From the NCBI GenBank assembly GCA_954871525.1, contig OX940866.1:11803001-11867000 (forward strand): a stretch of 64,000 nt of DNA, written 5' to 3'. The notes beneath the pieces are model-generated. The model searched no databases. It had not been told where the DNA came from and saw nothing but the letters and a program-made list of their open reading frames with translations. Of this stretch, positions 23,922 through 34,901 are shown in pieces. The DNA comes from Parietaria judaica (Eukaryota > Streptophyta > Magnoliopsida > Rosales > Urticaceae). Both the position numbers and the translations under genes were made by a program. Position 1 is the stretch's first letter. Each line of letters opens with the position of its first letter.

Positions 23922-26465
23922 ATGAGCAACGACGAAATTGTAGCCGTGACTGAGTCTGAGGTGAACAACCCCAGGCAAAACACGGGAACCGACGAACTAC
24001 AGTCTCAACTGGAGGCGAGGAACGCCGAGAACCAAGAACTGCGCAGGAAGATCGAACTTCTCACGGCAAACCAAGCCCAAAATGAACAACACCAGAATAG
24101 TAACCGAGTAGGTCCAGCACGGGGCTGTGGGCACCAGAGCCGGGCTAACCTCAGCGCTGTCCATTTTGATTTTTGTGATCTGGACAATCCGCAAGCATCG
24201 AGGCAAAACCAGCCCCCGCCGCCTAACGGCCCCAGGCCCCCAACACCTCCGCCGCCCCCCGAAGTAGGGACACCCCTCTTCACCCCCCTGTCGGGATACT
24301 ATCCGACTGGGACGGGGAACTTCGCATCGAGCAGTCGCCAACACTCTGGTCGTCCGGGCTATCTGTCCGGACCCGAGCAAAATCGCGACATCACCCAAGC
24401 CCTTAATGAGCAGCCTAGCACGTACCCGAGGCATCCAAGTCCGGTGTACGGACGGGCACACCTCCAGGCCGTGCAGCCCGAACCCGCTCCCCAAAGCACG
24501 GAGCTGGAGGAACTTAAGCGCTCAATGGCTGAGATGAACGAAAAGCTCGTTCGTGTACACTCCCGTGTACACAGCGCCACCACCGCTGCTCCTGAGATAG
24601 AACGTCTAGTGGAGGAGTCAGAAAGAACCCCCTTCAGACTCGCCATAACTAGCGTAAAACTCAGAAACGGAGGACGAGTGAATCTGCCAAAGTACGATGG
24701 GACAACTGACCCCAAAGTACACCTAAGATCGTTCAGGATCGCAATGGGGCGGGCAAACTTGGAAGCACACGAGTTAGACGCTGGACGATGCCAGTACTTT
24801 TCGGAGAATCTGGCCGGCCCAGCAATGGAGTGGTTCTCAAAACTGGAACCCCGATCCATCGATAACTTCGGGCAGCTGACCACCCTATTCCTCAAACATT
24901 TTTCCATGTTTATGGAAACCGAGACCACAGTGGCAAACCTCTATGCTTTACAGCAGGAGAGAGGAGAGCCTCTCAGATCCTTCATGACCCGGTTCAAGAA
25001 AACCATGGTCAAGATAAACGGAATAAGTGACGAAACTGCCATAGCTGCGCTCACAGCCGGGTTATGGTACGACTCAAAATTCAAAACGGATATAGTCGTA
25101 AATCGTTACAACTCCATTGAAGACGTAATCCACAGATCGTCCAATTGGATCAGACACGACGAAGAGCTGGAGGCTCTACGAAAAAAGCACGGACTTCAGC
25201 CCGTCCATCAACGAAATCCAGGCCTACCCGGTCAACCGATACAGCATAGAACCGGAGGCCACAACAATCCCTTCAGAGGACAAAGGAGCTCCTCCCCGAC
25301 CCAAAAACATCCATTCCAAACCCAGAATCCGAGGGCAAACAACGGACCGAACCCGCGAAATCCATACGTTTTCAACGTAAATTCGGAAACCGCGGATTTC
25401 GAAGCACAGGCTGAAGTAGAAGAAGCCCCAAGAGAAATATTAGTCAGCACCAAGGACTTCCCGCCCTATAACCATGAAGCGTTCCCGCGACACGACCCCA
25501 AAGCATGGTGCAATTTCCACAAGGCGTATGGACACCACACAAGAAACTGTATGGTGCTCCGTGCTCGCCTGGCCGAAAAATACATCAATGGAGAATTGGG
25601 AGAAATAAACTTCGGCAATGAGCTGAGGAACGGGCAAGCATCCGAACAAAACCCCCCTCAAGACCAACCTCAGAACAGCCAAAAAAGAGCTGAACAGCAA
25701 AGGACACCAAGGGAAAATGCCCAGCCGAACAAAAGAGGACGGGTACACATGCTCGAAGAACCAGACGAACAGACATATGAGGAAGCAGAAGACATTGGCG
25801 AACAGCTTGATGAGATCCCCGAGCCCATTGGCAGAATCTACACAATAGTAGGAGGGTCCCAGCTACACGGAAATTCAGTCAATTCCATCAAGGCTCACCA
25901 ACGAAGGCTCAAAGCCGGACCAGTAATTGTTCCGAGGCGAGAACCGGATTTCGAAATTTCATTCAAGGACAGTGAAGCAGCCACACTGATCGGTCCACAT
26001 GACGACGCGCTAGTTGTCACACTCCTAGTTGCCTCATACACGATGGATAGAATACTAATCGACAATGGGAGCTCAGTCGATGTGATCTTCCTGGAACCGT
26101 TACTGAAGTTGGGAGTCGAAGAAACTGAGATCAGCAGGGAAGCCATCCCTTTAACCGGCTTCGATGGAGGGACCATCAATGCAATAGGAACGGTGCGGCT
26201 GTCAATCGCAGCAGCAGGGGTAGGAAGGACAAAGAACTTCCTAGTATTAGACTGCCCATCAGTTTACAACATGATACTAGGAAGACCCTGGTTGCACATG
26301 ATGAAGGCTGTACCATCAACTTATCATCAATTAATACGCTTCCCGAATAGGGAAGGAAAAATTGTTGAAGTCAAAGGAAATCAGAAGCAATCCAGGATCT
26401 GCTATATGAGCGCATTCCGGAACATTCAAGCCGCTAAGACCGCAAGAGAAAAATCTACCGCATAG
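23922..26465 (+). CDS. gag: Gag-protease polyprotein of the young Tat element
   Basis: About 847 residues from the first ATG after the leader. An N-terminal coiled coil (about 10-50) precedes a Pro-rich stretch. The retrotransposon gag capsid domain spans about residues 240-410 (PKYDGTTDPKVHLRSF, GPAMEWFSKL, LYALQQERGEPLRSFM, GLWYDSKFK). A zinc-knuckle-like motif (CNFHKAYGHHTRNC, about 530) uses His in place of the second Cys, as in Tat elements. The aspartic protease is C-terminal: LIDNGSSVDVIF (about 712) has DNG where DTG or DSG is usual, and NMILGRPWL follows. The frame ends at TAG 26463-26465, followed by CAATTA. Confidence 0.93.
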   Translation: MSNDEIVAVTESEVNNPRQNTGTDELQSQLEARNAENQELRRKIELLTANQAQNEQHQNSNRVGPARGCGHQSRANLSAVHFDFCDLDNPQASRQNQPPPPNGPRPPTPPPPPEVGTPLFTPLSGYYPTGTGNFASSSRQHSGRPGYLSGPEQNRDITQALNEQPSTYPRHPSPVYGRAHLQAVQPEPAPQSTELEELKRSMAEMNEKLVRVHSRVHSATTAAPEIERLVEESERTPFRLAITSVKLRNGGRVNLPKYDGTTDPKVHLRSFRIAMGRANLEAHELDAGRCQYFSENLAGPAMEWFSKLEPRSIDNFGQLTTLFLKHFSMFMETETTVANLYALQQERGEPLRSFMTRFKKTMVKINGISDETAIAALTAGLWYDSKFKTDIVVNRYNSIEDVIHRSSNWIRHDEELEALRKKHGLQPVHQRNPGLPGQPIQHRTGGHNNPFRGQRSSSPTQKHPFQTQNPRANNGPNPRNPYVFNVNSETADFEAQAEVEEAPREILVSTKDFPPYNHEAFPRHDPKAWCNFHKAYGHHTRNCMVLRARLAEKYINGELGEINFGNELRNGQASEQNPPQDQPQNSQKRAEQQRTPRENAQPNKRGRVHMLEEPDEQTYEEAEDIGEQLDEIPEPIGRIYTIVGGSQLHGNSVNSIKAHQRRLKAGPVIVPRREPDFEISFKDSEAATLIGPHDDALVVTLLVASYTMDRILIDNGSSVDVIFLEPLLKLGVEETEISREAIPLTGFDGGTINAIGTVRLSIAAAGVGRTKNFLVLDCPSVYNMILGRPWLHMMKAVPSTYHQLIRFPNREGKIVEVKGNQKQSRICYMSAFRNIQAAKTAREKSTA

Positions 26466-26471
26466 CAATTA
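26463..26471 (+). promoter_or_regulatory. Leaky-stop context TAG CAA TTA, gag-pro/pol junction
   Basis: It is identical in sequence and position to 283-291 of the first Tat element, and it fits the TAG CAR YYA readthrough signal. Here the following frame meets a second TAG at 26502-26504 after 12 codons, so readthrough alone would not reach pol unless that stop is also bypassed. Confidence 0.55.
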
Positions 26472-26540
26472 ATGTCGGTAGAAGGAAAAGAGGAGGACGG
26501 CTAGGAAAGGACCGCCGACACGGATGGACCCAACTTGGAA

Positions 26541-29500
26541 ATGACAGTCCAGGTCCAGATCGATCCCGATAATCCGGATCACCGGGTAGGGATAGGGAAA
26601 GGACTGGACAATAACGTCAGAAAAGAACTCCTCAAATTCCTCACTAAAAACCGGGATTGTTTTGCTTGGTCCCACGAGGACATGCCCGGAATAGACCCAA
26701 GCATCGCAACCCACCGCCTGAATGTAGACCCCAGCTATAAGCCGGTAAAACAAAAAAGGCGAAAGCTAGGCCCAGATCGGGCCCAAGCCGTAAACGAAGA
26801 AGTCACAAAACTGCTGCAAACCGGATCCATCAGGGAAGTCAAATACCCGGACTGGTTAGCGAATACGGTCGTCGTGAAAAAGAAAAACGGAAAGGCCAGA
26901 GTCTGTATTGACTTCACTGACCTAAACAAAGCATGTCCGAAAGACAGTTTCCCAATGCCCCACATTGACCGCCTAGTCGAAGCAACATGTGGGCACGAAT
27001 TACTGTCATTCATGGACGCGTTTTCGGGATACAATCAGATCCTCATGCACCCAGAGGACCAGGAAAAAACGGCTTTCATAACTGACAGGGGTATATACTG
27101 TTACAAAGTTATGCCCTTCGGGTTAAAAAATGCCGGAGCCACATATCAAAGATTAGTCAACCAGATGTTTGCCGAGCAACTCGGCAAAACCATGGAGGTC
27201 TATGTTGATGATATGTTGGTGAAATCCTCCCAAGCAACAGATCATGTAGCCCACCTAGAAGAGTGCTTCGCGATACTACGGAAGTATCAAATGAAGCTTA
27301 ACCCGACAAAATGCACCTTCGGGGTAACTTCGGGAAAATTCCTGGGTTACTTGGTCACTCAGCAAGGAATAGAAGCTAATCCCGACCAGATAAAAGCCCT
27401 CCAGGACATGCCCTCCCCGAGGACTGTTAGGGAGACACAAAGGCTGACTGGGAGAATCGCAGCTCTTAATCGGTTCATATCAAGAGCAACGGACAAGTGC
27501 CTACCCTTTTACAAACTGTTGAAGGGGAACAAAAAGTTCGAATGGACCGAAGAGTGCGAGGAAGCATTCCAAAAGCTAAAAAGGTACCTCTCCACGCCGC
27601 CCATACTTACCAGACCGATCCTGGGAGAGCCATTATTCTTATACTTGGCTGTCTCACCATCGGCGGTGAGTGGGGTAATAGTGAGAGAGGACCGCGGTGA
27701 GCAAAAACCAATATTCTACATCAGCAAATCTCTAGAGGACGCTGAAACCAGATATCCAGTTATTGAAAAACTCGCATTGGCAATGATAACCGCAGCAAGG
27801 AAACTCCGGCCTTACTTCCAATCCCATACTATCATGCTTATGACCACCCAACCTTTAAGGATCATCCTCCACAGCCCGAACCAATCGGGAAGACTCACAA
27901 AATGGGCAGTCGAGCTAAGCGAGTTCGATATAGAATACAAAATCCGTACCTGTGCGAAATCACAAGTACTGGCTGATTTTCTGATCGAGTTGCCGGCCGA
28001 TGGCTCAAAAGAGGGTCACGAAGATGGAGAATGGAGACTCGAAGTCGACGGAGCCTCAAACCAAGGTGGATCCGGGATCGGGATTCGTTTGATATCCCCT
28101 ACGGGAGAAGTGTTGGAACAATCTTTCAGATTGAAATTCCACGCGACAAACAACGAGACCGAATACGAGGCCCTTATTGCCGGCCTCAAACTAGCAAAAG
28201 CCGTGGGAGCTAGAAGGATAAGGGCCCATTCCGACTCTAAGCTAGTTACTAGTCAAATCAGTGGTGAATACGCCACCCGTGACGATAGGATGGAAAAATA
28301 TCTTTTGGTAGTAAAAGATTTAATTCACCAGTTCGATCACGTTGAGATAGTTCAGATACCGAGGAGCGAGAACGCATCAGCAGATACATTGGCTGGTTTA
28401 GCTTCAACTTCGAATCCCGAAGTAAAGAGGATAATTCCAGTCGAAACAATAGACGAACCTAGCGTGACACGCAAAGTTTGCAGCATCCAAATGGAAGAAG
28501 ACGATTGGAGAACCCCGATCGTCAACTATATCCTAACCGGAACCAAACCCCCGGATAAGCAGAAGGCTAGGAAGCTAAGAATCCAAAGTGCCAGATTCTG
28601 CATTATCGGGGGGAAATTGTACAAGCGCAGCTATACCGGACCCTACCTAAGGTGCCTAGGAAAGACCGAAGCTCAAATTGTACTCCACGAAATCCATGAC
28701 GGAGAATGCGGCAACCACTCCGGAGGAAGATCTTTGGCAAACAAAGCAAAAAGGCAAGGCTTCTTCTGGGCCACCATACTGGCAGACAGCGAAGCGCACG
28801 CCAGAAGATGCGATAAATGCCAAAGACACTCCCCGTCCATACACCGGCCAACAGAAGAACTCTCCTCAGTCTCAGTCCCATACCCGTTCATGAAATGGTC
28901 TATGGACATAGTCGGGCCTTTTCCCTTAGCCCCGGCTGGGAAAAGATTCCTACTCGTCGTAACAGACTACTTCTCCAAATGGGTGGAAGCCGAAGCGTAC
29001 GCTAACATCAGGGACGTCGATGTAGAAAATTTCCTATGGAAAAACATCATTAGCCGTTTCGGCCTCCCAAAAGAGATAATAGCTGATAATGGACCCCAGT
29101 TCATTTCCACGAGATTTCAAAACTTCTGCATCAATTGGAAAATGTCCTTGAACACGTCCACTCCGAGGTACCCCCAGGGCAACGGCCAAGCCGAGGTAGC
29201 CAATCGGATCATAGTGGATGGAATCAAGAGACGCCTAGACACCAAAAAAGGACGATGGGCTGACGAGCTCATTGGGGTCCTTTGGTCCTACAGAACTACC
29301 CCGCGTAGGGCCACCGGGGAAACTCCATTTTCAATGGTATACAGCACCGAAGCCGTAATACCAGCAGAAATAGAGACACCCAGCCTTCGAAGGGAACACG
29401 CACCCTTGAACGCAGAACTCAACGACGAAATGAGGGAAGATCAGCTCGACCACGTCGACGAAAGACGAGAACAGGCTTTGATAAGAATAACTAACTATCA

Positions 29501-29747
29501 AAACTCGATAGCAAAGTATTATAATTCAAAGATCAAACGTCGAAAATTTATCGTGGGGGAACTGGTCCTCAGAAAAGTTTTCCAGAACACTGCCGAGTTG
29601 AACGCGGGCAAGCTCGGGGCTAACTGGGAAGGACCTTACATCGTCACTGAAGTAGTAAAACCTGGAGTATACCGGCTAGCAACTCCGGAAGGGATAAGAG
29701 TCCTTCGGAGCTGGAATGCCATGCACCTGAGGAAATACTACGCCTGA
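26541..29747 (+). CDS. pol: Pol polyprotein: RT, RNase H, archaeal-type RNase H, integrase
   Basis: The frame is open from 26505; the first ATG is 26541, and the product is about 1068 residues in the same frame as gag. RT spans about 90-290 with YVDD near 222. The gypsy RNase H is near 365-480. A second, archaeal-type RNase H (about 497-625) has the acidic residues in EVDGASN, NNETEYEAL, HSDSKLV and ENASADTLA; this extra domain marks the Tat lineage. Integrase has an HHCC finger (about 715-755; ECGNHSGG, RRCDKCQ), core motifs MDIVGPFP (D), ADNGPQF (D) and GNGQAEVANR (E), and a C-terminal domain ending near MHLRKYYA. All key residues are present, so the enzyme set looks functional. Confidence 0.95.
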   Translation: MTVQVQIDPDNPDHRVGIGKGLDNNVRKELLKFLTKNRDCFAWSHEDMPGIDPSIATHRLNVDPSYKPVKQKRRKLGPDRAQAVNEEVTKLLQTGSIREVKYPDWLANTVVVKKKNGKARVCIDFTDLNKACPKDSFPMPHIDRLVEATCGHELLSFMDAFSGYNQILMHPEDQEKTAFITDRGIYCYKVMPFGLKNAGATYQRLVNQMFAEQLGKTMEVYVDDMLVKSSQATDHVAHLEECFAILRKYQMKLNPTKCTFGVTSGKFLGYLVTQQGIEANPDQIKALQDMPSPRTVRETQRLTGRIAALNRFISRATDKCLPFYKLLKGNKKFEWTEECEEAFQKLKRYLSTPPILTRPILGEPLFLYLAVSPSAVSGVIVREDRGEQKPIFYISKSLEDAETRYPVIEKLALAMITAARKLRPYFQSHTIMLMTTQPLRIILHSPNQSGRLTKWAVELSEFDIEYKIRTCAKSQVLADFLIELPADGSKEGHEDGEWRLEVDGASNQGGSGIGIRLISPTGEVLEQSFRLKFHATNNETEYEALIAGLKLAKAVGARRIRAHSDSKLVTSQISGEYATRDDRMEKYLLVVKDLIHQFDHVEIVQIPRSENASADTLAGLASTSNPEVKRIIPVETIDEPSVTRKVCSIQMEEDDWRTPIVNYILTGTKPPDKQKARKLRIQSARFCIIGGKLYKRSYTGPYLRCLGKTEAQIVLHEIHDGECGNHSGGRSLANKAKRQGFFWATILADSEAHARRCDKCQRHSPSIHRPTEELSSVSVPYPFMKWSMDIVGPFPLAPAGKRFLLVVTDYFSKWVEAEAYANIRDVDVENFLWKNIISRFGLPKEIIADNGPQFISTRFQNFCINWKMSLNTSTPRYPQGNGQAEVANRIIVDGIKRRLDTKKGRWADELIGVLWSYRTTPRRATGETPFSMVYSTEAVIPAEIETPSLRREHAPLNAELNDEMREDQLDHVDERREQALIRITNYQNSIAKYYNSKIKRRKFIVGELVLRKVFQNTAELNAGKLGANWEGPYIVTEVVKPGVYRLATPEGIRVLRSWNAMHLRKYYA

Positions 29748-30634
29748 CCCGACCTACCCGGTCTCCCATGAACTACGTAATGACTTGATCCCCAAATATG
29801 GGGTAGGTAGGCAGCCCGTCTTACCAACGGGCACAGTCTCAATCCAAATCCAAATCAAATCGGTCCGACCTTCATTAAGTGTAAACTCTGAAGATTCGCG
29901 TTATCAAGGTAAAAATATCTAAACACTCTTCTAAGGCAACAAGCCTACCGGGTAACAGACCCACTCTCCCAAGGCAACAAGCCTACCGGGTAACAAACCT
30001 ACTTTTCTAAGGCAACAAGCCTACCGGGTAACAGACCCACTTTCCCAAGGCAACAAGCCTACCGGGTAACAGACCCACTCTCTAAAGGCCAACGAGCCTA
30101 ATCGGGTAACAAACCCATCAACTTAGGCAACAAGCCTCGCCCGGCAACAAGCCCACTCCATTAAAATTATTTATACTAATCTTCGCAAATAGACTAAAAG
30201 TCTACGAGCATATTCGTTACAGAAACGAAACTTACGGACTACCACGAAGACGAGTAGAGATGATCGACGAACAGACAGAGAGGAGGATAAGAAGAATAAT
30301 GAATTCACCTCAATCACAAGGTAAACTACCTTCTTTCATACTTAAGAAACTTTTATAATCTCTTTTATAATTTCGTATAAGTCTATCAATCTATATGCTG
30401 CTCCTAGCCAATCTTAGCCGTTATCAAGGAAGATCGTAAAGGAAATTAACTTAGAAGAAAGCTAGCATTAGAAACAAAGGAATCATTCAAAGAAAGAAAA
30501 ATAGCAAAGGCCCTAACCACGGGCATATCCAAACCATGCAAAAAAGGGTTCAAGCCGCTGTAGACTTGCCCATAGAAATTGTTCTGGCCTTAGGCCTTAT
30601 TTAGCTAAAAAAAACAAAAAAATGGGGGACCGCT
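29748..30634 (+). repeat. Pol-downstream region with 42-bp tandem repeats
   Basis: About five copies of a 40-45 bp unit lie at about 29934-30150. Each has AAGGCAACAAGCCTACCGGG and TAACAGACCCACTCTC-like parts. The remaining sequence to 30634 is AT-rich noncoding DNA. It separates sense pol from the antisense gene and could hold termination signals for both directions; that is inference. Confidence 0.75.
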
Positions 30635-33230
30635 CTATGCGTCAGCCCCGAGTACATCTGCGATCTCCTCCTCGTCATTTTTCTCCTCTCCGGTCATATC
30701 TTCTTGCGAAGCGGGCTCCCCGGTCACGACCTCTTCGGCTGCGGGTTCTTCAAGGGCAGGCTCTTTAGTGACGGGCTCCTTAGCGACTTGCTGCTCGGAC
30801 TGGGCACTTTGATCTGCAAAGGGGAGCTCGGTCAAATCTGCATCAGGAGACATGGCCGGAGACCCTATCATCGGTACCGGTGTCCCCTCCAAGATAGCCT
30901 TGTAGCGGACAACGTTGCCTTCTAGGACCTCCTTCTCAGCCTCAAAGTCAGTAACCTTGCCATCAATCACATCCTGGACCAACTCGAGGCAACCTTCGGC
31001 TTGGTCCAAACAGCAATTATCGGCAGCCGTACCTTTGTACCAGTCAATCATCGCGTCCCTTTCTTTCACCCTTCGGTGATAACGGGAACGGATAGCGTTT
31101 TTCTCCACCTCACGGTCAAGCGACTGCTGCCGGGCCTCCGCCAGCTCAAAGATGAGGCGCTGCACGTCCTCCTTTAAAACCGCCGCCTCCTCCTCCTTCT
31201 TCTTGGCCACTTCCTCTGCCAGTCCTCTTGCCGCATCAGAAGTTAGCACCTCCCTGACGGCCGCATCTCTCGCCTTATCGGCCTCCTCCACCAACCCGGA
31301 AGCATTTTTCAGCTTCTCTCTGAGATCCTCGATCGTGTTCACAAGGCCCTTAACCCTAGATTCGGAAGAAGTTATCTTCCGACCCATCGTCAGTAGCTGA
31401 TCGGACTTCGCCCGGATAGCCACCACTCCTTCGCCTCCTCTAACTGGTCCTCGTAATCGAGAACCATGTCGTTTATGGTCGTCGTGAGCTACACGTCAAA
31501 AATAAAAAGTATAAAGTTAGAAAATTTTTGACAATCAGCAAAACTTGGGCAAATAAAAGATTAACGGAGACTTACGTGAACAGTCATAGCCGATACAGCC
31601 TTGTAGATAGGCTTCTCAGCAATAGATCTCGGAACTCTGCCAACCCCGCCATTCGTAATTTGCCGGAGGAGCCCGGCCGCGACCTTAGGCGCCTTGTGGA
31701 GACCCTTGTCCCCGTACCAAGTGCACCCGACCTTGCGGGTAACCTCTTTCTCCTTAGCCTTACCCCCGATCACGAGGGGAGCCGATCTCATTTTCTCCCC
31801 AGTCTTGCCCTGGGAGACCTCTCTAGGGCGCTCAGCTTCGTGAGCAACCTCTTTCCCTTTGGCCTTCTCGGGGGCCCTGACCACTTCTTTCGGGGCCGAG
31901 TTACCCCTCGCCTTCTTACGGGCTTCAGAATCTCCCCCCTCTCGCGGCCGCTTCACCACGGCATCCGAATCCGCCCTAGGACGGGCTGCATCCTGAGAAG
32001 GACGAGTCGAATCCTTGGAAGGATGGATAGGAGAAGGAGGGGGAACATCCCTCTTTTCAGAATTCTTCGCCACAGGCGTGGCGTCCTGAGTATTATCACC
32101 GTCATCAGAAAGCACTACTACGGACTGATCCCCTGCCGTCTGCACGGCAATATCAGCAGGAGCCTCCTCAGCAGGAGCCTCCTCAACCTTCTTCTCCGTC
32201 TCTTGACGGATAGCTCCCTGAGCAGTAACGGTCGTGCCGGCATGGGCCTCAACTCGTGGAGCCGGGCTAGACGTACCGGCCTGCTCCTCCAACTTCCTCC
32301 TCGCCCGAAGGCTCAAACCCTTAGGACGAGCAGATTCCATTTCCTCTGCACATCCAAAAACCACACTTAGGCAGAAATCAACAATATTTAACGGAATGCT
32401 TAGAGAAATAGACCTTACCCGGAAGATCGGGAGCATTGTTATCGTACGCGATGAATTTCTCCTCTTCTTCCTCGGGCCACAATCCGACGGACTCAAGCCT
32501 CTCCCGAGTAAATGACGACCACGGCTCGGGACCAAAGGGGAACAACTTCTTCTTCAAAGCCCTCCACTTGTCGGTGATAGGAAGAGACTTAGGCTTCTTA
32601 GAATCTTCAACTGCATAGAAAAAGAAAAAAGAGTATTAGCAAACTTGTCGAAAAATCCGAACAGAAAATCTCGCCAACCCAACCCGGAACCTCACCTATC
32701 TCATGCACCCATACGTTCTTGTAGCCCGGCCAAGATCCAAGTGTCTCCTGACTGGCTAGGAAAAAGAAATACTTGTGGGTCCAAGCACTTTCTTTCTTGG
32801 GAAGACCAGCAATGATCTCCCCTTCTTTAACGGATAGAAAAAACCTACCCTTAGCCTGACCATTAGTCTTGACGACCAAGCCCGTCAACAAATCTTCGAG
32901 TGTAAGTGTATGCAAACACTCGTGAGCCCGGACAAGCAAGGCCGTCAGGATCCTAAACGAATTAGGACTAAATTGCCCTATAGAAACCCCTAAGTAAGAA
33001 AGATATTTTAGGATAAGCTCGGAAATAGGAAATCTAAGCCCCCCGGATTCAAAGAACCTTTCGTATACACAAATCCACCCGTCTATATTCTGCTCGTCAG
33101 CATGTTCATCTGAACCCGGCAATCTGAGCGAGATAGACTGCGGGATATTATATTTTACCCGGATCCTAGTAAGATCCTTAGGCTTTAGAACAGACTTAGG
33201 AGATCTGTAGCCAGAAACTCCGTTTGCCAT
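30635..33230 (-). CDS. Antisense spliced gene of the Tat element (frameshifted)
   Basis: Four exons are read on the minus strand: 32696-33230, 32419-32610, 31576-32345 and 30635-31488. All three introns are GT...AG with matching phases. Exon 1 (MANGVSGYRSPKSVL; YERFFESGGLRFPISELIL; LRIPGSDEH-like region) resembles the 'putative gypsy type transposon' family (Transposase_28) found in Tat elements. Exon 3 is low-complexity and rich in Lys, Glu and Pro. Exon 4 is a long coiled coil (VNTIEDLREKLKNA; AVLKEDVQRLIFELAEARQQ) with an acidic tail. A one-base deletion near 31427 puts the exon 3-4 frame out of step with the coiled coil. Such antisense extra ORFs are known in Tat/Ogre-type elements; function is unknown. 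Confidence 0.78.
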
Positions 33231-34053
33231 TTATCAGTTGCCTTTTTAGGACCCATTTCCTGTCTAGAGAATCCTAGAAAAAACCGAAAGATCTAAAACC
33301 AGTACAAAAATCCAGGAAACTACCCAGAAACCAACAAAGAGAACAGAAAAGCAAATCCCAGAAAAACCTCCTAGCAGACCCTCAGAAAACAAAAGATAAT
33401 AGTTAGAAAGAAAACTAGAACCTGAACTTCCTAGGAGTTCGATGAAGAAGATGAAGAAATGGACCTCGGAGCACCTTCGATGGCGGTTCGTAAAGTTTAT
33501 ATCTCTAAAAACTCAAAGCTTTTCTCTCTCTAAAATTCGAAAATGATATTCGAATGCGAAACACGATATATATGAAGGAGAGAGAAAGAAGTTACCTTCG
33601 ACAAGACGCGTGACGGGCAGAAGCTGAAGAGACGTGCCCATTAAATGCGAAACACTTGAGTATTTATACTCGAAAACCGTCGCTGATCCTACGGTTAGGG
33701 TTTCCTCGAAAATCGCAACAAATCTCATCCTACGGTTGAGATCAGCGAGCTATCCGGCGACACGTCAGCATGACAGTTGTATCAGGAGAATGTGAAGGGT
33801 TTATTCTCTTCGAACTCCGCAAATGGGGACACGTGTCATAACTGTTCCCGCCCAAAATTCGAAGCGACAGTTACAGCTTCAAGGTCCTACTCGTCCATCG
33901 TATCTCGAAATTATCCAAAAATCCTGCCCGGAATATGCAGATTTGTGGCAAAAGTCACAGATTTAATTAATTCTATCCGGTACGAATTTTACATGATTTC
34001 ATCGAGTATATACTATAAAATTTACTTCGTATTTTTTATAGTAGGGGGCTGAC

Positions 34054-34901
34054 TGTTGATGTACAAATTCGTCATTATTTAATATGACATAAAGTACTAA
34101 AGTCGTGAATTAATTAAATCCACAAACAAAGATTGAAGGCTTCAAAAGAAATAATTCGATATTCACAAAAGCCCAATTGAGAAGCCCACTAAAGCTCTCA
34201 ATCAGACAAAGCCCAACGGATACAAAGCCACTCGGCCCAAAAGGCCCAAAGGCCCAATATCTATCTGTCATCAACCCAGAAAGACGAGGGTATAATCGTC
34301 ATACTCTCTACCCGGCCTCTCATTTCAAATCCAAGCGGAAGACCAGGAGTACGAAGTCAAGTCTTCAACGGGCATAATTCAAACACGACGAAGAGAACGC
34401 AGTCGTGGGACACGTGTAGCAAGGCAAGCCGTTCAATCCGTTCAACTCGGAGAAAAGACTCCACGATTCTTGGAAGTCCAACGGGAAGAATTGGAGCCTA
34501 TAAATATCAAGCTCAAACTCAGATCAATGCACGCATCCCTGGGAGAATACATCGAGAGCTTGCTACCCGGCATTTCTGCTTACTTTGAGATTTCGTTATA
34601 TTCTATTCATTTTCTTCTCTTTCTTTCTTTGATTCTAGACGTGATTTGCTGCCTGTAGCTGTCCGTCTATGTTATTTGTCGTAATAAACTAACAGAGGAC
34701 GTAGTCAACTACCGCCTTGGGACGAACCTCTATAAAAAAATCCCTCGTCTCATTTATACCGCTTATATTTATATACATATATCGGAAGTGAATCGAGAGC
34801 TCGCAACGTGAGATATAGAATTCCACCAAGTCATTAATCTCAAGAATATCATACACTCATAAGTCACACTTGACTGTTTGAAGTGGGAAACCACGTCAAC
34901 A
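34054..34901 (+). repeat. 3' LTR of the young Tat element
   Basis: It has the same ends as the 5' LTR. It starts after a G-rich purine tract and is followed by the target duplication GGTAC. Confidence 0.95.

Larger units (their letters stand above)
23012..34901 (+). mobile_element. Nearly intact Tat-lineage gypsy retrotransposon with antisense gene
   Basis: It has two LTRs (846 and 848 bp), a perfect 5-bp duplication GGTAC on both sides (23007-23011 and 34902-34906), a primer-binding site, a full gag-protease ORF, a full pol ORF, a tandem-repeat block, an antisense spliced gene and a polypurine tract (AGTAGGGGGCT, about 34040-34050). The LTRs differ by about five substitutions and two one-base indels, so insertion was recent. 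Faults seen: a second in-frame TAG after the gag stop (26502) and a one-base frameshift in the antisense gene. Confidence 0.95.

Noticed and set aside
24005..24494. Minus-strand ORFs over the gag region
   Set aside because: They are shadows of the intact sense Gag-protease frame.
29934..30150. Regular 42-bp repeats after pol
   Set aside because: Contiguous tandem repeats typical of Tat elements, not a CRISPR array.
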